DNA of 64,000 nucleotides from Tubulanus polymorphus (GCF_964204645.1 NC_134026.1:16262650-16326649), one strand, 5' to 3'. Positions 20,973 through 32,990 are shown, counted from the first letter of the stretch. The notes: generated from the letters alone by a model not told the origin. Made by a program: numbers and translations.

Positions 20973-21747
20973 TTATATAGTGAAAAAATTACTCTACATC
21001 TTATAACTAATTCATATATCACAGGAAAGTTATTTAAATCAATTAAATATCCATTGTGATTTCTTACTTCTAACTTAAAATTGTTAAATTGAGGAATATA
21101 AGGTTTAAAATCACATTCAGCTAAATTATAATTTATTTGCGTTCCAAATTGTTTAACATTTTTTATTGGTAAAATATTTAATATACTAGAATTACAAATT
21201 GTATCTTTAGTTGCTTCAAATGTTTTTGTAGGATCAATTAAATTGCAATAAATATAAAAGTGCGTAAAAAGTCATTAAATTTGAATTACCATCTACGTTT
21301 CCTGTAACAGTATCTGGTACAATTCCTAACAGTTTAGCTATAGGTTTTTTTTACCATTAATGCATGTTGACTTTCATCATGTAACTTTATTTTAAATTTA
21401 TTTGTGCTATCACTTTTATTAAATTTAATTAAAAATTCATCATCTTTTCTAATTTTCAACCGTGCTCTTCGATTAATTTCTTGGGCAAATGTTTCTAAAT
21501 TATATAATCCTGGTTTTAGAATTAGATAAAACCATTTATTTACATTTCTAATATGAATTTAAAAAGTATTATCTTCAATAGTTTTATTCGTTATATTATA
21601 AAAAGAATTACATAAACTTATATTAACTAATTTTAAATCAACACAATTCTTGAATTCTCTATCTAATTGTACTAGTAAATTATGAGATTTATCATTTGTA
21701 AGTTTTGTAGAATCAACAAATATTCTGTATTCTTTTAATTCTACCAT
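20969..21747 (-). pseudogene. Beta-rich structural protein, penton candidate, broken
   Basis: The frame starts MVELKEYRIFVDSTKLTND and stays open to about 21559. Shifted frames then carry LKPGLYNLETFAQEIN and more beta-strand-like sequence as far as the stop at 20969. There are at least three frame breaks (near 21560, 21350 and 21250). The PG-x-Y-x-L-x-x-F-A-x-x-I-N stretch is a pattern I associate with minor virion proteins of Polinton-like viruses, so this is a candidate for the single jelly-roll penton protein, at moderate to low confidence. An alternative is a fibre or spike-like protein. Confidence 0.5.
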
Positions 21748-21764
21748 TTATTTTACATATTTTC

Positions 21765-22118
21765 TTATTCGAAATCTATTTCATGGTGCCCCTTTTCATT
21801 CTTACCCTTATATATGAAATAGAAATCTCCAGAACATAATTCTTCTAAATCTTCACTTGATAATCTATGAAATCTATCTGGTAAATATGTTCTGAATTTA
21901 TATGTATTTCCTTTTAATCCTTCATATTCTAAGTGTATAACTAATTTATCTCCATATTTGTTAGTAACTGTATCAATATTTGTAATTAGATATTTCTTAT
22001 GGATTATTAATTCTTTTAACTTCTTTAATTTATAATCTACTGATTTGACATTTGAAGTATCTTTTATTCTATCTAAAAATAATTTGTTGTTCACACTGTG
22101 TGCTTGTTTACTCTCCAT
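21765..22118 (-). CDS. Conserved Polinton protein, 117 aa, unknown
   Basis: An intact frame with the segment YLITNIDTVTNKYGDKLVIH, then FRTYLPDRFHRLSSEDLEEL and FYFIYKGKNEKGHHEIDF. The alternation of short strands resembles a small beta-barrel, such as an OB-fold single-strand DNA-binding protein, but this is inference. A second copy is at 62054-62369 in copy B, where it is the only non-integrase, non-ATPase gene kept from this block. It lies directly after the polymerase, and its start has the context ATCATAAATG. Confidence 0.6.
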   Translation of the reverse strand: MESKQAHSVNNKLFLDRIKDTSNVKSVDYKLKKLKELIIHKKYLITNIDTVTNKYGDKLVIHLEYEGLKGNTYKFRTYLPDRFHRLSSEDLEELCSGDFYFIYKGKNEKGHHEIDFE

Positions 22119-22147
22119 TTATGATACATATTTTTATTAAAATTTGA

Positions 22148-25100
22148 TTAACACGTTAGAATTCTTTTCATAATCTCATTTTGTTTTGTTTCTTCTCTTT
22201 TAAATTTTAAGTATTCATCTAAATTGCAGCCATAAGCAACTGTATGAATTCCATTATCTAAAATATATCTTATATCATCAAATGGGTTTAGACTTATCTT
22301 CTCTATCTATTCAATAAACATTTCATGATCTTCAGATCTTAAACATCTCATCTTATGTTTTCTAACTTCTTCATTGAATATACAATTATTGAAATGAATA
22401 TTCTTTTCTACTACACTTTTGGTTATTCTTTTTAACTTTTTAGCTTCATGTTCTTTAGTTTTATATGAATACATTTTAGATCTAATTCCTATGAACTCTA
22501 TCATTTCTTCGCCACCTAATTCATCTTTGAATTTACCAGGAACTTTTTTATTATCATTGCTAAACAATTCATGATTTTTAGGATAATTACTGAAATCAAA
22601 ATGATGTTTTAATGTTTTTAAATCATCAGTTATGTTATTAGTTTTTATCTTTAATATGTAAGAATCTGTATCAAAATATAATATTTCTATATGTTTTTCT
22701 CCAAAAAGTGGTTGTAATACATTATAATAGAATTCATACATTAGTAATTTTGATATTTCTAAAACTGAAGCACCAACATAGATTGGTTTATTAGATTTCA
22801 TAGAAGTTCTTCTCATTTTAACTGCAGCTAAATTTTCATCAAATATTCTGTTGAAAACTTAGGATATGTTTGTAAATGCCTTATCCTTTTGCCATTACTT
22901 ACTAACTCAATATCATTTCTATTTCTAATATTTTCACAAGTCTTACCATAGAATGCATTATTCATTAACTTGAAGAAATTTTTCTCGAAATCAGTTTTAG
23001 CTTCAGTTCTCTATTTGGTGTTAAAATCTATATATTTTTCTAACCACTTAGATTGACTAAATGAAATATATCTATGTACTTTTTTTAGGATCATTCCTTG
23101 TTTTAGATAAAACTTTAACATTCTATAATGTACTACATAATTATATTTATCTTCTTGAGTAACCATTAACTTTTCTGTATGAATATGATTTTCAGGTTTA
23201 ATAATTCTTCATGAGTAACAGTTTTATGTTCGGGGGAGTATGCTAGATTTCTAGATTTAAATTTAATATGTTCAGGATATTCTAAATCTACAACAAAGAA
23301 GTAACCAGTATCTGAATCATCTGCAATATCTAGGATTCTTTTTTTCCAATCAAATTTATCATTATTTTCATGTTGTAAACTTCACTTATTTCAAATACTC
23401 CATAAGGTTGTGGTTCCATCATTGCCCAACCATACAAATTATTTGCATCTATATATAATAACTTATATCCAGGGTTATCATTTACATTGAAATATCTATC
23501 ACCTAATACACCTGAAACTCCTCCTCTTATAGATTTTTCAAATAATAATAATTGATCTATATTTGTTAACAAATCCATTTTTATATCTGTAAATTTTAAT
23601 CCACAATCCCATGTTAAACCTGGACTAGAATAACAAGGATCAATATTGAAATACTCTAGGTTTACATCTCTAAACCTTTCGAATATATCAGTTAATAATA
23701 ATACATCTGATTTTAAATATAAATCTACTAATTGTCCATGATTTTCTATTTTGAAATGATTCCAAATATTCAATGTTCTATTATATACTTCATCTTTAAC
23801 ATATTCATTTTTTAATTCATCATAAAATTGTTCTTTCAATTATTCAGTTATATTAAAATCATCATGTGATTTATAAAATGAATATGGAATTGCTCCTTTA
23901 TATCTCATTAATTGGAAATCATCATTATTTGGATAGTGTTGTTTTAATATCTTTAATTCATCATCAACTAATGATTTTGATAAGTTATCTAATGAACTAT
24001 TTAAAAATCTATATGAATCTATAAATCTTAGACATCCAAATTGGAAAGATATATAATTATCAGATGTTCTAGCTAACATTTTAAATTTATAAGTTGGTAT
24101 TTTTGGTAATCTTTCTATTTCATTATTGATTTCTTATATTTTATGGCATAGCTGTTTGATAAATAAATGTGCATCATATCCTGATAGATTATGAAATATA
24201 ACTGTTACAAAGTTAATTTTCTTAGCTTGTAAGTTACAATTCTCATGTGCAGCGCCTCTAAACTTTCCATTCAAATGATCATGGTCTCTTACTTTTTTAT
24301 CTCTAAAATTAAATATCTTTTCACAATAATAACATTTATCTGCAAACCCAAATGCTTCCTTATCTTCTTCTGTCATTATAATTTCTATATTTGTATTCAA
24401 TAATTTACTAAATCTTATTTCATATTCAATTAATAAGTCACAAAAATGATTGATAACATTTTCATTTCTGTAATGATAATATTCACTTTCAATTAGTTCT
24501 GGATAATCAGATTTAATATATAACCCGAAAGCAGCAGCTAATTGATGAATCTTTTTAATAGTATTTGTTTTTGGTGGTTCATCTGAAAAATCATTTTCAT
24601 TAGAATTTAATTTCTTTCTTTTATAGTATATTTCTTTTCTATCTTGATCAGTTAATTCTTTATTCAATGATTCAAAATCTCCATATATAACAAATGGAAC
24701 TTTATTTTTGTAATCATATTTTTTGAATTCTAATATTTTATCTTTTTCATTTGGTAAAACTAATTTACAATAATCATGATTTTCACATAATTGTTTATGA
24801 TTTAATAATGCACTTTCAGTTCTGAATTTATGTAAACATTTTCTACATAGATATATTTTATTATCAAAATCATTTTCTGATTTAAAAAATAAATCAATTC
24901 TTTTAATCCACATATAATGATTCTCATAATATAATTTATCTATAACATCGTTTGAATCATAATCGTTTGATAGATATAAAGGTTCTAATGTATAATGTTT
25001 TATATTGTTACCTTTTGTATTTGGCAATTTGATTAAATCAAATACATTTATTCTTAAATTATTATCTCTTTCTATTTTTGGGATATTTTTAATTCTAACA

Positions 25101-26134
25101 GGATAATTATCTATCTTATAATTATTTTCAAATGGTTTATAATGTGTTAATCTATAAGTATGTTTCTTATAATCTTCAACTGGGTGTAATTAACTAATTA
25201 TTGCCCATAGAAAACATTCATCATCTTCATTTTGTACATTTATAACAGCATTAGTTTTAAATGGTAATTTGATATAAATCGATGCTTCAATATCTGGTTC
25301 TTTATAATATGATAAATTATTTTCATCAATTGGTTTTGATTTAATTAACTTATTATATTTTGTGTTATAAACATGTAAAGTCATAAATATTATTTCATCA
25401 AATATTAAACCAGATCCTTCAAAATATTTCTCTTCTATTTTAGTTTTTACTTCATTATAACATTTATCTAATTTTTCATCTATATGTTGTTTAGATATAA
25501 TATGTTGTGAATGAGAATTTATATTATATATTGGTTTATCTTCAGATTTTATAAACTTAACTTTAGAAGATATACTTATTTTAGGATATTCAACATCAGT
25601 TATTATTTTTATAATATTTTTCATATTTTCTAAATGTTTTTTATTTTCTTCTAATGTTTTTCCTTTATGAAATTTAAACTCGATAGCTGCTGGACCAATA
25701 TCACTTTTAAATGCTTCGGTTATCTCTATATCTTTTTTATTATCTAATGAATTAATATAATTTCTTACATCTTCCATGTATGGTCTTTTATTGTTTAATG
25801 TATTTCTTATTCTTTTAGTTGTCTTATGTTTCTTATCATTGTCATTATCAAAATAATCTTCACCTAAAATATCATTATTCTTATTTTTAATATGGCTTTT
25901 AGATTTTAAATGTTCATTATAATATCTTTTATCACTGAATGATTGATTACACGTATCACATTTATATGTTTCTTTTTCATTCTTTAATTCATCTAATTTA
26001 GTTTCTAATATGTCATCTTTATATTCTAGTTTCAATTTATTCTCTAAATGTGTTTTAGTTTTATTGTGTCTTGCTTTTTGGGATTTATCTATATTGATTT
26101 TACATGTTGAACAGTAGTATTTATTTGCTTCCAT
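22148..26134 (-). pseudogene. Protein-primed family B DNA polymerase with zinc fingers, broken
   Basis: About 1,330 codons, typical for Polinton PolB. The N-terminus has two C2H2 fingers (YYCSTC, YKCDTC) and a CFLWAI motif; a third CRKCLHKF...H finger follows. Exonuclease motifs are YGDFESL, HNLSGYDAHLF and YLKSDVLLL. Polymerase motifs are A (IDANNLYGWAM), B ([15 protein letters not shown]) and C (YFDTDSY); the end has PFDDIRYILDNGIHTVAYG. In-frame stops are at 25190, 24134, 23840, 23011 and 22307. Frameshifts lie near 23365, 23205 and 22850. The start at 26134 lacks the TAAATG context of the capsid block (AAGATG). It is clearly inactive. Confidence 0.92.
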
Positions 26135-26189
26135 CTTAATACTAATTTTTTTTTTAAATTGATTTTAGAAGTTCAATGATTTAAATATG

Positions 26190-26560
26190 TATTATTTCAA
26201 TCACACTTTACTAACACTTTTAATGTTTAAAAATCTAACTCATACAAATATAAATATTGAAATATTGAAATAATGTTTAAAATGTACCTATCTATCTATT
26301 CTATAAGAGCTCGTTAATTACTCGTTATTTTAAATTGAATAATCTATCAATTTATATGTTATTCATATAAATTTTGTTTATATATGAATATTTTAAGAGT
26401 AATAGGGGTTTAGTTGGTTCAGGTTAAAGGTCGAAAGGGCGAGTGAGTAAAAAATGAAAAACATGAAAATAATAACAATTTCTACTTGAATTAGGAGTGA
26501 AACTCATAAAAAATAAATTCGAGCGTGCGAGAATTATTTTTCATTTTTATGAGTTTCGCG
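26190..26560 (-). repeat. Right terminal repeat of copy A
   Basis: Begins with AATCACACTTTACTAACACT and a further partial repeat. It then has CTCGTTAATTACTCGTTATT, the tip start AGTAATAGGGGTTTAG at 26398, and a partial tip palindrome (GAAACTCATAAAAA near 26500, complement near 26545) that stops at GCGACC. The last arm of the palindrome is missing. Confidence 0.8.
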
Positions 26561-27054
26561 ACCGGTTTCATATTGGAGTGTGCTTCGGCGGGCTGCAAAT
26601 CCTGGCAAGCGAGGATGGATTCTATAAACCAGGCTAGCATTCATCCCAGGTTAACAAATATCACAAAATCCAATCCTAAATATATTATGCACAAACGGCA
26701 CGAGCAGTGAAGTGGTCAACTGACGCCGGATTTATCCAAAATAGTTGGATGAGGTCGTGCAAATAATATTGGTGAATTGGCCATCCTCTCTGAACTCGCC
26801 ACATGGCGAGTTTAGAGTCAAACCTTACATCAACATTGTGTACTGTGCGCTGTCGACAGTGGAATGCGATGATAACCCATGTTAACCAACATTAGATCAA
26901 CGCATCCAAATAACATAGCTTCAAATTTAAGCGGTTTTAATTTGGTCAGTAAACTAAATTTTTTTCAGTGGCATATAAATCTGAATATAACCACCGAAAC
27001 CACGACTATGCACAATACTCAGATTAAACAACTAAGCTACAGGGAGAATGTACA
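26561..27054. other. No gene seen
   Basis: Flank of the Polinton; higher GC than the element. No feature recognised. Confidence 0.45.
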
Positions 27055-27375
27055 CTAAAACAGCTGTAATTGATGTAGGACTGACCCTTGTGGTACCCCG
27101 TAAGTGTGCAGACCATTAATGACAACCCACTGTTTCTGCGATCTAGACTGGTAGCACTATAATGCAGTACCATTAATACGTAAAGTCAACTGTAACGATC
27201 GATATGAATCACATGAACGCCTGCGTTGAAGCCTGCACTTAAATCGAGCAAGATCAAGACGACCCTCTACCGTTCTCATCTACGATGAAGCGCAATCACT
27301 CTGTACCTTTAGCATAGTTGTTTCAGTGCTATGACCTGGTTTGTAGGTCGACTGAAACGAGTCGTACGAGTTGTA
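27055..27375 (-). pseudogene. Degenerate LINE reverse transcriptase fragment
   Basis: On the minus strand the conserved RT blocks can be read in drifting frames: FQSTYKPGHSTETTMLKV near 27340, then RSQKQWVVINGLHT and YGVPQGSVL near 27100. These are RT motifs of non-LTR elements of the CR1/Jockey type; stops and shifts lie between them. The bases downstream of GVPQGSVL are no longer recognisable. Confidence 0.65.
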
Positions 27376-29776
27376 GAGACCATTAAATTAAAATCAAAAT
27401 TGATTTGTTTTGAATAGTACGAAGCTATCTGAAATGAATATGTAATAACAATAACCCTTCCGAAGTTGGACTTGTTAAAGATGACCCCAAACATAAGGAT
27501 AACTGCTGAGAAAGGTACATGATTGAGGTGTACATGTTTGGTGACTTGCTAATAATGGTGGAAAGCTCATTTGCTGATGGGTAGAAAGACAGATAATTCG
27601 GAATTATCTGCCTTATGGTACATAGGAATTTCCGACCATAAGGTTCACCCTCACGTAGTAACGAAATATCGTCGTGGAAAAAGCTCATACGGATCGAATC
27701 GATTTCGTTCGTGAAGAATTTAGCAAACTTGATTTTTATTTTGTCTCCATAAGTAGGCTGCTTTGATAATCATTAGCAGTACGAAACAATTAGTATCGAA
27801 ATGTCTGCCGTGTTTTACCCAAAGTGTGTTCAGCAGCACGTTTAGTAGACTTTCCCTGATACGAGTCCAGCTGTAAACGAAGGATGTACTACTAGCAGGT
27901 ACGAAACGTTTATTAGCTAAAGATACTGATGACACAATTCAGCTGCATCTTAGTCCCTGTCTAGGTGGCAGCAGCGACATGATATCCGAGATAACAGTAC
28001 CCTAATCCACTTTGTGCAGTTTTCTCACAACCACCTCAAGTCTAGCACACACAAAATTTAAACATGGTCAGTCACCACATCGCTATACCAAATATCTGTA
28101 TTAAGATGAGACTCGCACGGTGATAACTGTATCAAACGTATGGCATAACCAATGCGTTGGAAGGGTCATGCGTTGTACCATGTTGAGAGAGTTAAGTAAA
28201 TCGCACAATTTCTTAGTGTCGGGGGAAAGGGCTGCGTCCAGATCGAAATGAACATCCTCAACGATTAGAAATAGGGTTAGTGCTGGATATTCGGCAATCA
28301 AAATCCCTGTGTACCCGTATATGATAGACATTCCGATAGCATAGATTCACTTTCCCGCCAGAGTTATTTTTTATCCGTAGATTACTGTATGCGTTTGCTT
28401 GGACAACCATTAGCAATAGGCTTTCGACGTGACATTTATATCCAGCCGCACGTCTACTTAGTGGTCTCATTGAGCCCTAGTTCTTTGATTGAATAGTTGG
28501 ACATAATACGAAATTAACGTGGAAAAATAATTAACAACTTCCTTGTTCGTTTCCGGACAGCAAAATAAACAATTCTTAGAAATGAAGTACCTAATAATAG
28601 TAATAATAAATCCTCAAAAAAGGAGAAATATGTGAGATTAAGTGATTTTTCCCACCTAACGACCTCGCAAAAATCCCAAGCAAGACGTTTAATACGCTAT
28701 CCGTATGATGTCGCCATCTTGTGTCAAACAGACTTTACAGATATTTCGAATCAAACCATCATTCGGGACCGCCCTTGGCATAACCTTATGCCGCAACTAA
28801 GAACTGGGAGCAGCCGTATGAAACAGGCTCCATCTACTAAGATGAACATAACATAATTTTTGCAGATAGTTTCAACGGGTCACTACGAGTGATCGATCTT
28901 GAGTGAATCGAGCTACCTAAGAGGTCATTGCTAGAACCAACTAATAAATTTTGATTGTTGGTGGCTTATGATGAATGGTGGGAGTAAATATATTGTGAAT
29001 TACGGCGTGTAGGCCTACTAGCGTAGGCAACATGACTGATAATAAAATTAATGATATTCGATAATTATACAAACGTATAGGCGCGCCCAAATACATACAT
29101 GCACGTATGTGTCAAGGTTCCATTGTTATGTGGGCCATCTGCAGAATACTGCTATTAATATGTTACCAGTGTCGTTCAGAGGACATAATTCACGCTTTAA
29201 GCATCTCCACAAGATCGGACAGTGCCATGCAGTCAATGGAAATTTAACCGTTTATGAAACTAGCACGTGCCCTAGGAGGACATCTATCTATTTCATATAG
29301 ATGACAATCCAGGCCGAAAATCTCAATTAAGTGCAGTCAAGTTTGTTTAATTCGTATCACTTGAGACCGGCATTTTTGTACGAACTACGTAAAATAGCAA
29401 ATTGTGATTTCAGAATTTCATTAATTTCACCGACCGATAGGGAGGGAGGGCATAACGAATGAACGATGGTTCATGTGCTGCTGCACACTGCAGATAATCA
29501 ATATATCGACAACTCTTACCGGCTCGCTGTTACAATTGGCGAAGATACTAACGAATTACATGAAAATATAATTTCAGTTACGTGATGGTTTTATTCGGAA
29601 AATGCTTTGGAAATGAAGGTGACTTCACGATATCAAGACTTACATAAATATACGAATTAACCAGCTACGGGTCAAGCGAACTTGAGTAGCGAAATTAACT
29701 AGAACTAAATTTCGCTAAGCTCAGCAGAAAGGAGAAACAAGGTACCAATTTTTCTGTCTAATTTTGTCTGTAAAGT
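27376..29776. other. No gene supported
   Basis: About 2.4 kb with only short random open frames. No repeats or RNA genes that I can defend. Confidence 0.5.
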
Positions 29777-31284
29777 ATGGTGGCTGATAAGTATGGCGGC
29801 TGATAAGGGCCATCGTAAAAAAAAACACGAATATACAAATGAGGGCGACATTACGACAAAACGACAAAACTAAAATAACGCTACAAAACAATAATTTTTG
29901 TTTTGTCGCCCGCGACATTTCATTATTTTTGTTTTGTCGCCCGCGACAATTCAATATTTTTGTTTTGTCGCCCGCGACAATTCAATATTTTTGTTTTGTC
30001 GCCCGCGACAATTCAATATTTTTGTTTTGTCGTCCGCGACAATTCAATATTTTTGTTTTGTCGCCCGCGACAATTCAATATTTTTCAGCCACCATAGATA
30101 AGGGCCATGCGTGAAAAAAACACGAATATGCAAATGAGGGCGACATTACGACAAAACGACAAAACTAAAATAACGCGACAAAACAATAATTTTGGTTTTG
30201 TCGCCCACGACAGTTCATTCTTTTGGTTTTGTCGCCCGCGACAATTCAATATTTTGGTTTTGTCGCGCGCGACAATTCAATATTTTGGTTTTGTCGCGCG
30301 CGACAATTCATTCTTTTGGTTTTGTCGCGCGCGACGATTCAATATTTTGGTTTTGTCGCCCGCGACGATTCAATATTTTGGTTTTGTCGCCCGCGACAAT
30401 TCAATATTTTGGTTTTGTCGCGCGCGACAATTCATTCTTTTGGTTTTGTCGCACGCGACGATTCAATATTTTGGTTTTGTCGCCCGCGACAGTTCATTCT
30501 TTTAGTTTTGTTGCGCTCGAAAATTCAATATTTTGGTTTTGTCGCCCGCGACAATTCATTCTTTTGGTTTTGTCGCCCGCGACAATTCAATATTTTGGTT
30601 TTGTCGCGCGCGACAATTCATTATTTTGGTTTTGTCGCCCGCGACAATTCAATATTTTGGCTTTGTCGCCCACGACAATTCATTCTTTTGGTTTTGTCGC
30701 ACGCGACAATTCAATATTTTGGTTTTGTCGCCCACGACAATTCATTCTTTTGGTTTTGTCGCACGTGACAATTCAATATTTTGATTTTGTCGCCCGCGAC
30801 AATTCATTCTTTTGGTTTTGTCGCCCACGACAATTCATTCTTTTGGTTTTGTCGCCCGCGACAATTCAATATTTTGGTTTTGTCGCGCGCGACAATTCAT
30901 TATTTTGGTTTTGTCGCCCGCGACAATTCAATATTTTGATTTTGTCGCCCGCGACAATTCATTCTTTTGGTTTTGTCGCCCGCGACAATTCATTCTTTTG
31001 GTTTTGTCGCCCGCGACAATTCAATATTTTGGTTTTGTCGCGCGCGACAATTCATTATTTTGGTTTTGTCGCCCGCGACAATTCAATATTTTGGCTTTGT
31101 CGCCCACGACAATTCATTCTTTTGGTTTTGTCGCACGCGACAATTCAATATTTTGATTTTGTCGCCCGCGACAATTCATTCTTTTGGTTTTGTCGCCCAC
31201 GACAATTCAATATTTTGGTTTTGTCGCCTGCGACAATTCAATATTTTGGGTTTGTCGCCCACGACAGTTCATTCTTTTGGTTTT
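29777..31284. repeat. 31-bp minisatellite with central palindrome
   Basis: The unit TTTTGTCGCCCGCGACAATT plus an AT-rich spacer ending in TTTTGG recurs every 31 bp, in two arrays (about 29900-30085 and 30190-31284), with about 40 units in all. Each array is preceded by a similar leader with GGCTGATAAGGGCCAT and AATGAGGGCGACATTACGAC (29777-29896 and 30086-30190). Many units carry TTGTCGCGCGCGACAA, a perfect 16-bp palindrome. Blocks of several units are repeated as a group (for example 30535-30725 and 30966-31155). As 31 is not a multiple of three and the unit lacks stops, long open frames appear; these are not genes. Confidence 0.9.
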
Positions 31285-32208
31285 TGTCACGACCGAATGG
31301 GGTCGATAAATTACTACTTGTCAAATCTATATATCTTCACTCAGCGTATCCTTGCTTTATTATGTAAGCTAGGTGTACCTTGCTCTGTTGACCGTAACGT
31401 TTACGGCATTTATAAGCCTTTACTAGCCATATATCGTGGCAGTATATTATAAGCCTGCGTCGAGTATATATCGCAGCTGCCACGAGCGCGATTTGCCCGA
31501 TACGTGGGGTAAGTTTTACACGAGTTTTATATTTTCTAGTTTTCCATGATTTATAGTAACAATTCAGTAGTTTCTTGGCGTGAACGTCGAAATTTAGTAA
31601 AGGTTATTGCGACTTAAATATATAAGTGAGATTCTTACGTCCTTTTTGACATTTAATTATAATTATATATTAAGTATAATTGTAATTGTGTTCTTACATA
31701 GTTAAAATGATAATTAATGATAGGTAGTTAATTTAGGTAACTTTAAATCATTATTTGTAGTATTTGTATGTTACTCAAAATGTGTTTTTGTGTCTAGCTT
31801 ATATTTTGTAGCTAACGCCTGCCAGTGGCTTATTGTATCTCCGGCTATACGTGCCGCGTCGATAAGTTCACTTTTTCCGGCTACAAGTGCCGAGGTTACT
31901 TCTCCGGCTATAAGTGCCGAGCGATTTTTCATCTTGTTTCCTACAAGTGCCGAGTGATTTTTCATCTTGTTTCCTACAAGTGCCGCGCGATTTTTCATCT
32001 CGTTTCCTGCAAGTGCCGCGATCCATTGCGGACCGCATGGTTTGATGCAGCTGTTAATTGTTATTTCGCCGTGAAAGATCTTTATTGCGCCGAATATAAG
32101 TATCTGTCTGCTAGTACCTGTATATAGTGTAAATAAAAATATTCATTTCCAACGTGACGAGTTTCCGTTATATGGTTTGAGGTTTCCCGGTCACGTGACC
32201 TCGTGACA
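31285..32208 (+). mobile_element. Solo LTR of an LTR retrotransposon
   Basis: A 924-bp insertion splits the minisatellite. It starts TGTCACGACC, ends CTCGTGACA, and is flanked by the 5-bp duplication GTTTT (31280-31284 and 32209-32213). TG...CA ends and a 5-bp target duplication are LTR hallmarks. An AATAAA is at about 32132, near the right end, which fits a forward orientation. Inside, a block of about 30 bp (GGCTACAAGTGCCGAG, then GATTTTTCATCTTGTTTC) repeats about five times at 31840-32025. No internal coding region is left, so it is a solo LTR, probably Gypsy-like. Confidence 0.82.
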
Positions 32209-32312
32209 GTTTTGTCGCACGCGACAATTCAATATTTTGGTTTTGTCGCCCACGACAGTTCATTCTTTTGGTTTTGTCGCCCGCGACAATTCATTCTTTT
32301 GGTTTTGTCGCC
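32209..32312. repeat. Minisatellite, right remnant
   Basis: Three further TTTTGTCGCCCGCGACAATT units resume directly after the LTR, showing that the array was continuous before the insertion. Confidence 0.9.
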
Positions 32313-32535
32313 CACTTAATTAGCTTTTGAATACTTAGGCCAATTAATAACGTGATAAAGACTCATGCTTTCGCCTATTTTGAAGTCGATTAATCTGATA
32401 TAGTGTCGATTATTAAGGTCATTTTGGCAGATTAATTTTTTTAAATAAAGTGATATTAAAGCGATCATTCAAGTGATCCTACTTAATGAAAGATCACATA
32501 TTATTTCTTTTTCTAAAGATGTACGGAAGCTTATA

Positions 32536-32990
32536 TGTACGGAAGTACGGAAGCGATAAAGGGCCTCGAGATGTCGCGTTCAAACACGACAAGTCGCCAT
32601 ATTTATGTCGACATATCGCGATATATCGCATCAAGTCGACATGAATATGTCGACATATCGTGACGTTTTCACGACAAATTTCGCTTTTTCGCCCATTTTC
32701 CACGGGACAATCCGTCATTTGAAGACACGTCTAAATGTAAGATGAGGATGCCAGTGATATGACGACTGAGTTTCAAGTCGTCATGAATATGTCGACTTGT
32801 CGCGAGGAAAGTGGTCGAGAAAACGAAATATGTCGTCAAAACGTCGGAAGCGATAAGGGGCCTCGAGATGTCGCGTTCCAACTCGGCAAGTCGTAATATT
32901 TATGTCGATATATCGCGATATATCGCGTCAAGTCGACATGAATATGTCGACATATCGTGACGTTTTGACGATATATTTCGTTTTGATGAT
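32536..32990. repeat. Direct repeat pair of about 145 bp with TCGA-type palindromes
   Basis: The blocks at 32536-32684 and 32846-32990 are near copies: GGAAGCGATAA, GGCCTCGAGATGTCGCGTTC, then TATGTCGACATATCGCGATA and CGTCAAGTCGACATGAATAT. Each is full of short palindromes. The spacer between them also carries GTCGACTTGTCGCG. Possibly ends of a foldback element or a two-unit tandem array. Confidence 0.65.

Larger units (their letters stand above)
15034..26560. mobile_element. Polinton/Maverick copy A (left end missing)
   Basis: About 11.5 kb with the diagnostic Polinton set: chromodomain integrase, packaging ATPase, double jelly-roll type capsid protein and protein-primed PolB with zinc fingers. 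Integrase and ATPase read rightward; all others read leftward and converge at 16.1-16.3 kb. The right terminal repeat is at 26190-26560. No adenovirus-type cysteine protease was found. The polymerase and several small genes are broken, while the capsid gene is intact. Confidence 0.88.

Noticed and set aside
29839-31452. Long overlapping open frames (up to 391 codons) with FCRPRQFN and SFGFVARDNS repeats
   Set aside because: They arise because the 31-bp minisatellite unit has no stop in any frame and rotates through the frames; all frames stay open alike, so this is not coding selection.
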